NCBI GenBank assembly: GCA_001949185.1
Contig: BDGG01000003.1
Span: 2,419,404-2,483,403, forward strand
Source of the DNA: Ramazzottius varieornatus
Taxonomy: Eukaryota; Tardigrada; Eutardigrada; Parachela; Ramazzottiidae
DNA: 64,000 bases
Reading direction: 5' to 3'
Made by a program: the position numbers and the translations under genes. The notes below the pieces were generated by a model. The model saw only the letters and a list, made by a program, of their open reading frames with translations, did no database searches and was not told where the DNA came from. Of the stretch, positions 1-11,230 are shown one piece after another. The first letter of the stretch is position 1. Every line of letters begins with the position of its first letter.

Positions 1-1819
1 AAACATCCGCAGTGCGACCTTCTCTTTTGCGTACAGTCTGTTTAACTAAACTAAGTGTCTTTGGCCTTCAGCAAGAAACAGTCCAATGAGTAATTAGCTT
101 CGGAGTATGAAAGTTTTACTGTGCCGTCTTTTGTACAATGTTCAGGACCAAAAGCTACCTAACAGGTGGTCGAAAACGGAAATAGCGGAAGTTACTGTAG
201 CTGCGGCTGCGATGGCGTCATCGGCAACGATGACGATCAGTCGGAAAGGACAGAAGCGGGCTGATGAGCGTTCTGTAGGTCCGATGGTGAGGACTTCAGT
301 GAAGCATAAACCCATAAAAAAGTGCGCCAGGCTCCGTGCCTCTCGCTTCTTTTGGTTTAGTGACGATGGCCGGTCATCCATCATGATTGATGAATGTCCA
401 TGGGGAAAACAATGCCACCCGCATTCCCTCATTGGCTTCAATTGGAAACTTATGAATGCGCAGCTTGACACCAAGAGTATAGAGCCATTAAAAGTCCCAC
501 CCTCTTCCACGGCGGCTTAATTTACGGCTTAGCTGCCTTTATAACTTGGTACCTTCCCCCAGCTCACGCACATAAGCCTATTCAATCACTGCGACAGTGC
601 AGTAAAGATATGGATAAGTAAGGAGTGCGGCAAATTCAGCTTCACTTGGCTGCTTCCGGAAGGAAGCCAGGATCTTGAGTGCACTCATGACGTGTGAAAG
701 ATGTCAGATGTCGATGTATAGCTTTTAACGCGATTTCACCCAGTCTCTCAGCGGACCCGGCAGCGGAACCTTCATTATCTCGATACATCACGGTCCCCGA
801 AAGGAGTTCCTTTCGAGCATGAACTGGACTGAAGAATTTCACTCCGTTAGACGCTGATATACACCACCATCCACGCTAGAACGGCAAAACAGCGTCAAGA
901 GATTACAAATACGACTCATAACAATCTTGTTTTCCTTGCATTTTATTCAGGAAAGGACACTCAGCCATGGCGAACCACACGGTGAGTTGGTCGTTCAGTT
1001 TCGGTCGCTTTTTCAATTATCAGTTGGCTCTTCGCAAGCTGCGCTTTCCGTTATAACTTCTCGAGCCACATCTACGCAATTGTTCCGTAGACAATTGCTT
1101 TCTATCGAGTTCCCCCTTATTCAAATTGCGACGTGAGCAAATGAGGTGAACATGATCAATCCAAATGGCGCACGTTTCCAGTGTTTTTGGCCCGAGGCGT
1201 GCGCCATTTAGGAGAACAATCAAATGTTCCAGTCATTTGCCGAAGTCCCAATTGTCTTCGAATCGCCGATATAAAAAGGGTCGAAAGGTGAATGAAAGTG
1301 AGCAACGTAAACTCGTCAAAAGACATACTAGTTTTTCGATAACAAGCTCAATTGAATATGATAATTCGGAGTGAGATTTCAATTCAGATTCTCGATATTG
1401 GCCGGAAGTCCGCAGTGTGACTGCCAGTAAAATAGCTTACATGCGGAAGTGAAATATCCAGCTCGCTCGGTTGTTGAGTTCCCGTTGTGGTAGTGCGGGA
1501 ACGGGGACCTCGTAGTCTGTGAGCATGAGAAGCTGTGTACGCAAGGTCCGCTGTTCTTGATCTTGAACTGTGAGCGAACATGTAAGCAAGAGCTGGAAGG
1601 GAAGAAGGAGCATAGTGTTGGTAGGGTCTGCTAGGATTGACGTTTCTTTTATTACAACCCGTAACGCATATTCAAAAATCATTTGCATCGATCCAGGCAC
1701 TCAACTGGCCGCGGTTACGACGGAAGTCCCGAACGCGACGCTCAGGATCCGCTGATGTCTTTCTTCAGTCGTCAACTTATCTCTCCGTCAGAAGCGCATC
1801 TGGTGTACTCTCCTTATCC
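1..1819. other. Spacer upstream of the Kv-beta gene
   Basis: No coding region could be supported here. Open stretches occur on both strands around 107-520, but neither has recognisable motifs, a signal peptide or convincing splice sites. A short palindromic MITE-like element at 1163-1209 is listed separately. The 5' end of the Kv-beta transcript and its promoter probably lie in this stretch, but no clear TATA box was seen. Confidence 0.4.
1163..1209. repeat. GTGGCGCAC-type palindromic MITE-like element
   Basis: The arms read AAATGGCGCAC and GTGCGCCATTT around a T/G-rich loop. The right flank (AGGAGAACAATCAAATGTTC, then CAGTCATTTGCC) resembles the right flank of the copy at 46609-46657, so the unit extends beyond the hairpin. 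It belongs to a dispersed family in this window, with other copies near 2713, 14793, 17027, 31011, 41685, 46609 and 53891. Confidence 0.6.
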
Positions 1820-4595
1820 ATGTTGCAGAAAGAAGCTATGCAATACCGGTAAGTGATTCTAAAGCCTCTCTGTGATTCTAAAGCGATTTCCTAACAGAAA
1901 AACCAAATTTTTATCCCAAGAACTCTTCGGAGTTGAACGGATTAGCGATCTTTGGCGTTGTGGTTTTCAATACAGTTTTGCAGGCGGGTCTTCGGGTCCT
2001 TTCTCTGTACGGAAAGCAGGCGAAAAATAATGTAGTGAGAAAAATAGATTGACTTGTCAGTATTCTATGATTTGTATGAATTTGCTGATTGAATGGTCTG
2101 GTTTTGCGACAGCTGCGCCCACAATGTCTCCTTTTTGCCGGGAAATGTCTGCGGTGGAGGTTTTAATTTTGGTCCGTCATCATGCTGTAAAAAGACCATG
2201 TAATCACTTTACGTGTTGGACAAATTCAATATTGGAGGAGCTTGACTTTGAGACGTGGCATCAGGAATCGATTGAGCAAAGTGCGCAAGTTTTCCGTTTG
2301 ACAATGTCGACTTGATCATTTGAGCACAGTTTTCGGGGTTGTTAGTTTGCAGTCACGACCTTTCCTCATATCGATTTTTTTTATTTTATCAATACAGGAA
2401 TTTAGGGAACTCAGGGCTGCGAGTTTCTCGAATAGGCCTCGCCTTGGGGCTCTCCTCCAATTACCAGCCACGACACAACGCCGCAACCCACTGCTCCAGC
2501 GTTCCCAACCTCAACGCCCATGGCACCGCACTCACCGAAGAGCAGGCCGATCAACTAATTACTGCCGCTTACGATAGCGGTATCAATTATTTCGATACGT
2601 TCGACGCTGAGCAAATTGGGCGGTAAGGTCTTCGAAGTCTAACAAAGATTCGGGAAAAAACCAGAATATTTTGACGTGGCATGGGCACACGAACTGAACC
2701 GGAACATCGTTTCAAGTGGCACACGTTTTTTCTGTGACTGACTGGAAGTCCGCGCCACTTGACAACATTCTGGCTCGAATCCTTTGCCCACCTCTCAAAC
2801 AATATGGAACGTCCAAAATAGGAATCAGGCATGCGCTTAATGCTGTACAGTCCCACGGTACCCTGATTTCTATCTTAGACGACAAGAGGGCTCACGAAGT
2901 CTCAAAAAATATCCAAGGAACTCCAACGTCATATTCTTTAAACAGTAGGCACGCTTTACCTATTTAAGTTCGAGGTACTGTTTGTTGGATTGAACGGTAT
3001 CGAGCAATAGCACCCTAGAGATCTCACGTGGGTTCAAAACGATTATGAGGTTTGTGTAACAGGCTTCTGTTTGTAGGACGGAGCTCATGCTAGGGAAGAC
3101 ACTGAAGAAGCGGAAATGGAGGTGAGTTACGCAATGCATATCATCTAGATCGGGAATGAGATCTATAGATATCTCTTGATCCCCCCTCAGACTTATCGGG
3201 AATCAATTTATTTATCACCTAGTTGTTTCTCGATCCATTACATGTAGGCGTTCGAGCTACGTGGTGTCAGTACGGGTCTACAGAAGTGGCGGGTAATTAT
3301 CAATAAATAAATTTTGTTATCTGTGTCAGTGTCTTATCGAAAATTGCTGTAAGTTCCTCTTTTGTTACAGATCCGAGACAGAGAAAGGTCTTTCTAGGAA
3401 GCACGTTGTGGAAAGCTGCTCGTACAGCCTTGAGAGACTCGGCCTGGCTTATGTGGACCTTGTTTGCGCACAAGGAAGAGACCGCACACCCGTCGAAGGT
3501 AGCCTTTCTCCACCTACCTGCTAGCCCACTTTTGTTTGCATCGATAATTTTCAAGGATTTTATCCAAATAATTAAATAAAATAATAACGCATGCATGAAC
3601 CTGATCGCTTGTGTCTCACAGTGGTACTGTGGTTTGGTGTATGCAGGTGCATGAAAGTGGCCCTTCCGTCTTGCGAACTACTGTATCTACTTTCAAAATA
3701 TATACAATCTCTTTATTAATTTTGGACTTCATTCTCTTTTTGATTGATATTCATTTCCTGTTGTAGAGATTGTCCGAGCTTTCAACTGGGTGATCGAGAA
3801 AGGTTGGGCGTTCTACTGGACGACGTCAAACTGGACTCCCGAGCAAGTGATGGAAGCGTTCACCGTCGCAAAGTATTTAAATCTAATCCCGCCGCTTGTC
3901 AATCACGCCGAATACAACTTCTTCAAGCGTGATGCTGTCGAGCTTGTCGTTCCAGAACTTCTGTGCAATATCGGTAAGTACTGAACGCTTTTGTTAACTC
4001 CATGAACAGATTCGTTCGTCGGTTGTCTAACGACCTTTACCCTGGACCTGACATTTCTCTTTCAGGCTGCGGGTGTGTGACGTCTTCAGCTCTTCATGGA
4101 GGCTTACTCAACATCGACAGCGCCATTGATGGTCCTTCCGAACAAAGCGACGACCCTACAACAAAAGCGCACCCTAAAGCCATGGAAGTCAACCTGGAAC
4201 ACCGAGAGTTTTTCAGTAAAATTAAGTATCTGTTGCCGGTAGCAGACCAGATTTCCTGCTCGTTAGCCCAATTGGCCATCGCCTGGTGCTTACGAAGCGA
4301 GTTTGTGCAGTGTGTGTTGATCAGCCCGGTGAATCTGGAACAAATGCGCGAGTACATGATCTCGGTTGCCATCATCGACAAACTGACGCCAGAAGTACTG
4401 GCTGTTGTGGAGAAGATTCTCGGGAACCAGCCGACTTTCAATACGAACTCAATGACGAAAGCCAAGTTGACGACGAAGAATTCCATTTATGGTCGACGAC
4501 GCTCGGTCTGTTCCGTTGTACGCAGAATTCTCTTCTTTGAGTTTGCTGCAAGAACTGTTTGCCAGTGCATTTTGTTTGCAGTCTGGTCAGCGTAA
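1820..4595 (+). CDS. KCNAB: Voltage-gated K+ channel beta-subunit-like aldo-keto reductase (Kv-beta)
   Basis: This is a Kv-beta-type aldo-keto reductase, the cytoplasmic tetramer that docks on Shaker-type K+ channels. Seven exons join in frame to about 402 aa: 1820-1848, 2398-2622, 3077-3121, 3248-3292, 3371-3498, 3767-3973 and 4066-4595, all with GT/AG borders. Family landmarks in order are YRNLGNSGLRVSRIGL, GINYFDT, LGKTLKKRKWR, GLSRKHVVES, LERLGLAYVDLV, WTTSNWTPEQVMEA, LIPPLVNHAEYNFF, LAQLAIAWCLR and ILGNQP. The start at 1820 gives MLQKEAMQYR; ATG 1838 is equally possible. Only the Asp of the catalytic tetrad is kept. The expected Tyr, Lys and Asn align with Glu, Arg and Gln, and several NADPH contacts are changed, so reductase activity is doubtful. 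The C-terminus is uncertain: a second open frame (4489-4716) could be joined by an intron ending at the AG at 4580-4581. Confidence 0.88.
2713..2761. repeat. Palindromic MITE-like element in Kv-beta intron 2
   Basis: CAAGTGGCACACG and CGCGCCACTTG arms flank a T-rich loop. The outer flanks (GGGCACACGAACTGAACC on the left and TGCCCACC on the right) match the outer palindrome of the 14793-14909 copy. The whole element is therefore about 110 bases and sits inside an intron. Confidence 0.6.
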
Positions 4596-4599
4596 GAGC

Positions 4600-5190
4600 G
4601 TCTCATCGTCTCCGCGGCTCAGCATCAGTCATGGACCGGTAGCGATGGAAGGACGATTAGGATATCGGGACTCTATCGACTATCCGTCTCACGACCGTCG
4701 CCCTTCCCATATCTAATGTCTTCCATCATTAACGTTCAACTCAAGAACTACAGAAAAGCGGTTCTGCTCGCATCCATGATTCAAACTCTCCCAGAGCCTA
4801 TAATTCCATATCTATTTTGTGGCTGTTCTCTTGAAAACGCTTTTGCTGTGTACTGTACAGTTTCATTCTGTGTCTGCCATGCTAACTTAGTGTTTGGAAC
4901 AACTTTACAGGTGTAATTTCCGCGAACTTCCAGCTTCAGAGAGTTAGTTTATAAACTCTTACTCTACAGGGCGTGCAGGCAAGCTTCTTCAAGAAAAAAA
5001 CTATTTGGTGAGAACGAAAACTGTACAGTCGAAAATTGTGGACGGAATCCGGTACGGAAATGGCGAATACCAGAGCGAGTTTCATGACAGCTCACGATAA
5101 CAATATCACAGTGTCGTTGAAGCAAACCAAGCCGTTGCGAGACGTGCGAGATTTTCTCGACCGAAATAAAGCCGGAAGTAAGAAAGATTA
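4600..5190. other. 3' region between Kv-beta and the CUB-like gene
   Basis: No gene can be assigned. The + strand has a short open stretch at 4489-4716 that may be the alternative Kv-beta C-terminus. A second, after an AG at about 4968-4969, encodes GKLLQEKNYLVRTKTVQS and onward, followed by a small frame starting MTAHDNNITVSLKQ. The opposite strand is also partly open. None has a family signature. The CUB-like gene below reads towards this region and ends at 5194. Confidence 0.3.
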
Positions 5191-5193
5191 CGC

Positions 5194-6609
5194 CTAATAA
5201 CAACAATAATAAATCAATCTTACAGCATTCAAAATTATTATCGGTGCGGAAAGTACACTGAAGCGTGGATAGTTCGCGGCAGATGTTGGAAGTGTCGCCA
5301 CTTCAGGCGCCAAGCGTAAAGTGCCGTCCATTAGCTCTCGGATGGCTTTCGCATCTTGGCCAAGAACCAGGCTGTAACAGTTAAGGTTTCGACGGTCCTG
5401 CCCGGTAGCCACGTCACGGTTCGATGCGAAGCTCGAGGACATGTTGACCGGACATCCTATCGGTCTGCCGTTCGTGTACTGATCGCAGAGGATTCCGGTG
5501 GGAATGTAACCGTGCAAGGCTTCGCATCGGGTGAATTTATATCTGAATGAAATTCACCAAACCGTGAACAATGTAGAAAATTTTCCAAAGCTACTCAGGA
5601 GCTGGGCGAGCAAAACGTAACAGCTCATTTTATCCCAAACGGTGCATGTTTACGTTATTACTGGATAGAAGGCTGCGCAACTCGGAAACCTCGACAAGAG
5701 ACTGTTCACCCTAGTGGCGCAAGGTTTCGATGTTGTTAGCCAAAGCTACTTGAGATACCGTCACTGTACATTTTGTTTGCCCAGCTTCCATTTGGATTTA
5801 ACTCCTGAGTTCCGATTAGAAACAAAAACATCAAAAAAATGGCAACCCTTTTCCAACTTTATGATGTGATAAACATTTATACATACGTGTCTATGTGGTT
5901 TGGAATGGAGGGCGTGACGAGCACGAACTCAACTTCCAGAAGAGTAGAATCCCCATCTCTTCCCGCGCAGTCTTGCGGACCACTGGGCGGTTTGTACTCG
6001 AGCCAGGCATCGGAACCGGTAGTTAAAACATGAGCGTATGATTGTAAGCCTTGTTCGATGACTTGAGGTTTCAAGGAAGATGTCAGTTTGTGTCGAGACC
6101 CTGATTGTGGGTCCACGACATCGATAACCTCTGTGCCTTGTAAATACTGGGCTCTAAAAGGAAAATCGATTGTTAGGTTTCCACGCAGTGGAGTGAACAA
6201 AGAGTTTGTTTGATCCACGAACATACCGGATGTTCAAGTACAAACGCAACACTTCAGCTCCTTTAACATCGGGGCAAGTGGCTGTTGATGGTGCGCTTAT
6301 CTTAACGCGGAAGGCTCGCCGTTCACAATACAGATTAAATATCACATGGCCGCTCCGGAAGGAATCGGAGCTGAGAGACTTGCAGGGAAGTTGAAGGCCG
6401 AATTCCTTGTAGGCGAAATGATTTAATAGAACTGGAAACAGATGAACTTGATGGTGTGATAGACCTGACATACCACTGCGCACGTTAGAATGAAAGATTC
6501 TGGTCTTACCGTTATGGTACTCGTACGAATAAGGTTTAGATGCGGCGACCAGCACGAGAAACCACCCTTGAAACACCAGGTAACATCTTCGCAAAATAAA
6601 CAAAATCAT
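5194..6609 (-). CDS. Secreted CUB-like protein
   Basis: Four exons (6510-6609, 6227-6431, 5887-6153, 5194-5542) join in phase with good GT/AG signals to a 306-aa protein. The start at 6609 opens a signal-peptide-like segment (MILFILRRCYLVFQGWF, then LVLVAAS). The middle part has the shape of a CUB beta-sandwich: paired cysteines, VLRLYLNIR, then SDAWLEYKPP, then LLEVEFVLV. The C-terminal exon begins YKFTRCEALHGYIPTG and carries further cysteines (CDQY, GCPV, LNCYS). The exon 3 donor (GACAC then GTATGT) and exon 4 acceptor restore a Thr codon exactly, which supports the model. No catalytic domain is seen. The CUB assignment is by pattern only; the protein could be another extracellular adhesion or cuticle component. 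Confidence 0.65.
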
Positions 6610-7550
6610 CCTGTCCCACAAAAACAAAACTTCATAAACTACAGAGAGTTTTCGGACATGGCGATGGGCCCAACTTCTGCAGCTGCAGTTCCCGAAGTTG
6701 TCCAAACCTTTTGAGATGACGAGAAGGCGGACGGTTCACTCAGAAGGTTTGTCCAGATCAGGATGTTTTAGTTTATAGGGTTACAGATATGCGTATAGCG
6801 AAATGCAATAGTAACAGCGCATGTAACAATTTGCGTAATGTCTCCACAATTTTGTTATGTGCTCAGAATGCTTCTGCCGTTCCTTTCTTTACTCACACAC
6901 AGGTAGACACAGGCAGGGGCAGTCAAATGATAAACCATCAACAAAAAATCAATACGAAAGTAGGCCGGAGGGCATCGCACTATAAACAATTACCCGTACC
7001 AGCGTACCGTCTACACGTATACTTTCTGGTCCGTTACTGTCTCTTGTTCGCAGGTCTATCCGTGACGAAATTGTAAGCAGAGAAGATACAATTAAAGGGT
7101 GAAAAAGCCAAGTGGGTATCCTGTGAAAATTCCGGAACGCCTGCGCGCTCATTGCGGAGAACCCGCATCTCAAAAGCAGCTTTCGTGAACGTTAACTGGA
7201 GGTGTCGCGGAAACCATGCCAAGCTGGGCTATCCTTCAAATTTTCTGAGATATTTTCTCGAATTGCAGTTCTTAGATTACCGGTTGACTCTGGTACATAC
7301 GAAATCTCAACCGCGTATAAACGCACCACTTCCGCGTACGGTAGTTACAAGCCGAAGGCAGTGTGCGCAAGGTCAGCGGTCCACACTTCGACACCAAGAT
7401 TTTTTGTTGTAGCAGGTATCGGATCTTTGCCATATGAGAAGGTGGTGAGATTCCGCGTTCTCCGTTTCGCTTCTGTCGGTAGTGTGTCTTTCGCACAACA
7501 TCAGTTTCCGGTCTGTAAAAATAGATTAATTTTGGTTCTGACGGACGGAT
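6610..7550. other. Intergenic, divergent promoters of the CUB-like gene and lipase
   Basis: The two genes diverge from this 0.9-kb stretch, so it should hold both promoters. Open frames occur on both strands between 6949 and 7412, but none shows a domain, signal peptide or splice support. No TATA box or repeat stood out. Confidence 0.3.
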
Positions 7551-10500
7551 ATGTCGCCTCATTATACGACTGGTACCGGAAATGCTACCTGGCACCTGCT
7601 GATCGTGTTCTTGAGCGCGTTGGGATTTATCGACTGCATAGCTGGTCAAAACATTTTCCAAGCTATCGAGCGGGTCTATAATGGTACGGATGAATGAACA
7701 ATGGGACGCGCGAGCTAGCAAGTCACAAGTGGACGGAAGACAGTAAAGTTTTTTTCCGTTGTAGCGGAAAGCCACTGTTGCGGGGATCTGGGATGTTTCG
7801 ATGTGGTTGGCGCATTTCTGGACTTACTGAAAAGGTGTTGGAAATAATCCAAACTTTAAAACTAGAGACCACGAGAGACTGACATCACACCTGTTCTGTT
7901 AGGCCGATCAATCCACTCCCGTCCTGCGAAAACCACATCAAGTTCACGTTGAAGACACAGGACAACATCAATGAACCGGACATCCTGAACCCTCTGGACC
8001 TTCACTCCATCAACAAATCCCACTTCCGTAGCGATCGGGATGGTGTGAAAGTACTGATACACGGGTACATCGACGACGGTCGCGCCCCCTGGATAGCGGT
8101 ATCGCTTTTTTTCACTTTCGTGAAAATGGTTTCTTCTTTGAGTAATCCGGCGACCAAGCTGGTTCATCCTCCTTCGACAGGCCATGGAGCCACGATTGCT
8201 TCTTCAAGGAGACTACAACGTTATCACAGCGGACTGGAGTACCGGTGTGTCTATACCATACTTCCAAGCGGCTTCCAACACTCGAGTGGTCGGCGCGGAA
8301 GTAGCGAGGCTGATCCGGGTACTGAGAACAAAATTCGGCCAGAACTATCGGAAGATTCACATAATCGGACACAGGTAAATGGCATCGAAAATCAAGTATG
8401 GGGTTGAACGCATCATTCAACCTTCCGTCGGTGCTAGTCTGGGAGCCCATGTCGCCGGGTACGCCGGCAAACTGGAACGAGTAGGACGAGTATCGGGGTT
8501 GGACCCAGCCGGTAAGCGAAAGAACTGCTTGTCCACTTCCGGGTTTGCGGGCTGGTCAAAGTGTCCACTTCCATAGGTATATATTTCTCCGGCATGCCGT
8601 CAGCTGCCCGACTTGATGCGGGAGATGCCGACTTTGGTAAGCAGGCGGATTACTAAGCTGTTTCATCTACCGATGGGTGGTACTTTTAGCCTCCTGGCCA
8701 ACCCATCCAACATTCTTTATGGATTCGTTTACGGCCACAGTTCTTAGTTCGCGAGGCGGTTAACTTGGCCGTTTTAGAAAGTTAAGATCAGCTCTTGATC
8801 ATCCCGCTACGGGGGAAGATCAACTGATAGGATCTCTGATCCTCAGTATGTAGCTTGTACGATCCTCCACACAGTCGTACGCGTGAATCCGTCCCGGGTA
8901 GTGAGCACGCGGCAGACCGGCCAATCAACGNNNNNNNNNNNNNNNNNNNNNNNNNNNNNNNNNNNNNNNNNNNNNNNNNNACTACCCGGGACGATTTCAC
9001 GCGTGTGGAGGATCGTACATACTGAGGATCAGAGATCCTATCAGTTGATCACCTCCGTAGCGGGATGATTAAGAGCTGATCTTAACTTTCTAAAACGGCC
9101 AAGTTAACCGCCTCGCGAACTAAGAACTGTGGCCGTAAACGAATCCATAAAGAATGTTGGATCGATTGGCCAGGAGGCTGAAAGTACCACTCATCGGTAG
9201 ATGAAACAGAGCTTAGCGTTGTTTTTCCTTCCATCAAAGCGCAACTTCAACTGAGTAGCGCTATTATCAAATTCTCATGCTTTACAGTGGATACCATTAT
9301 AACGGATGGCCGAGTATGTACGTATAAGCTTTCTCAAGCAACTACTTATGGGACCGGGTTTTCGCTGTGGAGAATATAGGGCTACTTTTCCAGGATATTC
9401 TGCAACTAGGATACGGGACGCTGCAGCCGTTGGGCCATACAAGTATGACCGGTGACATCAAGGCGCTGATTATCTGATCAAGCTCGATGGTTTGACATGC
9501 TTTTCTTCGCTGCAGATTTTTATCCTAACGGAGGCAGGGAACAACCCGGATGTGAAAAGAGGCAGGCATGATTAGGGGTGTGACGTTCCGTTATATGCTT
9601 GAGCTTTCAGCCTCATAACGTCGATCTGGGATCCTTTTATATTACTCCATATTTCATATATTTTATATTCTTGCGCTTTCATATTTAGTTTATTTATATG
9701 CTTGCGCTTTTAGCCTCATAACATCGATCTGGGATTCTTTGATGGGAACCGGCGCGCATACTGGTAAGCTAGTCGGAAATCAAGTACCAGTTTTCGTTTC
9801 TGCTCTGGGATAAATTTCGGACTTTAATCTAGGGGTTCAAAACGACGTACTGGGTTGTAGCCACTACAGGGCGTCATTGCTCTTCATTGGTAAGAAGATT
9901 CTAAAAAATGGGCGGAAATGATCAATTCATCGATGCGCGAACTTCCGTCTTTCATTCCAGAAACCGTCATCAATCCAGCTTGTGGGATGGTCGCTGTCAG
10001 ATGTGGAACTTACGCAGAGGTAATATTCGGACATTCGAACCATATAGCCATGGACCTATGCGTTTTTTCTGCGTACAGGTGTATTTTCGCCCCATTTATA
10101 GTTCCGCAGCGGACAATGTTTTTCCTGCGAGACCAGCGACTGTCAAACGATGGGACTGAATCTGCGCAACAAGAGTGAGGCTCAACGGGGCAATTATTAC
10201 CTTTTGACGGGGTCATCTGCTCCTTATTGCGGTACGCGTACACATCATCCTTGAAAGTCAGATTGGCTACGGCGTTCTACATACCAAAACCCTCATCCTT
10301 TCGCACTTACAGTTCAAACTTTTCGGATCGAGTTGACCTTCTCTTCTGTCGCGAAGACCACTGTAAGGATTGTACCCTTCCAAACCAAGAGTTGCCTGAC
10401 GAGCATATTTGTTCTCTGTAGGAGCGTGGATACCTGAAAGTACAGCTACAGTACGAAAGCGGAGAAGAAGGTGGATGGGAACCTTTGAATCCAGAGTAAG

Positions 10501-10931
10501 CATTGACAACGGAAACCCCTATGCAACAAAAGAACTTTTGGTCGCCGGCTCTCAACGACTTATTGTTCTACGTAGAGCCCTGGATTTCCGCGCTGGGGAA
10601 AAGATTTTCTTAGTTTTTGCGGGAGCATGGAATCTCGGGGGACTGGAGAAGGTGAAAGCTGTGAAATTGACATGGACGTTCGATTATTCTTGGCGTCGTC
10701 CATTCGACTGGCTACGAAGTCATGAACTGCACATCGAGCTCACGATCCAACTGGAAGAGCTCAGCAACAGGTACGAACTAAGGTTGGATTGCTTGTGCTT
10801 GTGATTCTGGTATTCGGGTGGTGGACTGCATTGAATGATTATGTTCGCTTCCTCTCAGAAACCCGGCGCAATTTCGGACGGCCGACGGAAAACTAGACGA
10901 GAAGGACACCGCAGTCTTCGCACGTGTATAA
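7551..10931 (+). CDS. Secreted pancreatic-type triacylglycerol lipase with C-terminal PLAT domain
   Basis: This is a pancreatic-lipase-family serine esterase for extracellular lipids. Supported exons: 7551-7683, 7765-7834, 7903-8098, 8181-8374, 8438-8511, 8577-8636, 9288-9313, 9394-9442, 9516 to about 9554, 9833-9889, 9961-10019, 10422-10495, 10576-10770 and 10859-10931. Exon 1 encodes a signal peptide (WHLLIVFLSALGFIDCIAG). Landmarks are LGCF, then VLIHGYIDDG, then the nucleophile elbow IIGHSLGAHVAGYAG, with the Ser codon split by an intron. The acid is in VSGLDPAG, and the triad His is in GCSHYRA. The tail matches a PLAT fold (VKLTWTFDYSW, LTIQLEELSN). The triad appears intact. The exit from the 9516 exon and one or two exons between 10020 and 10421 are not resolved. 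The intron at 8637-9287 contains a fold-back repeat and an assembly gap. The neighbours give no clue to substrate. Confidence 0.85.
8653..9217. mobile_element. Large inverted repeat (fold-back element) around an assembly gap
   Basis: The left arm (about 8653-8930) and right arm (about 8981-9217) are near-perfect reverse complements. For example, GGCGGTTAACTTGGCCGTTT on the left matches AAACGGCCAAGTTAACCGCC on the right. The interior is 50 Ns. The element lies inside one lipase intron. It could be a TIR or fold-back transposon whose interior was not assembled, or a collapsed palindrome. The arms differ by small substitutions and indels (GATGGGTGG versus CCACTCATC), which argues against a pure mirror artefact. 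Confidence 0.7.
8931..8980. other. Assembly gap (50 N)
   Basis: A run of 50 Ns at the centre of the inverted repeat. The round number suggests a placeholder of unknown true length. Confidence 0.95.
9592..9741. repeat. Short direct repeat in a lipase intron
   Basis: Two copies of a roughly 45-base unit, ATATGCTTGAGCTTTCAGCC with CTCATAACGTCGATCTGGG and the matching ATATGCTTGCGCTTTTAGCC with CTCATAACATCGATCTGGG. They lie about 105 bases apart and are separated by AT-rich sequence (TTTTATATTC and similar). The whole lies in the intron before the exon carrying the catalytic His. Confidence 0.6.
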
Positions 10932-11230
10932 GAGAAAATAAGACATGTGTGCGGCAAGCACAAGTTCGGCAAGAAATCTGTTTGGAACTTTCGAGTCCCA
11001 TGAATTCTACTCAGTGATCTCTCTAGTACAGAATCTCCAAGGTAGCGTGTTATCGAATGGGACAAACTGAGCAATCATCTCGCAAGAGTTTGGTGGTAAA
11101 TTAACCCGCATGGGAAATTCTTTGCTGGACATGCAGTTGAAGCTTTCTAAGAGGGCGCTCTCCACCGTCCGTTCTTGGGTACTCTGCGAGGAGTTAAAGT
11201 TATCTCGGTGATGTACTGTACCTCGGAAAT

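Noticed and set aside
107-520. Overlapping open frames on both strands at the left edge
   Set aside because: Neither has a motif, signal peptide or splice support; both may be chance.
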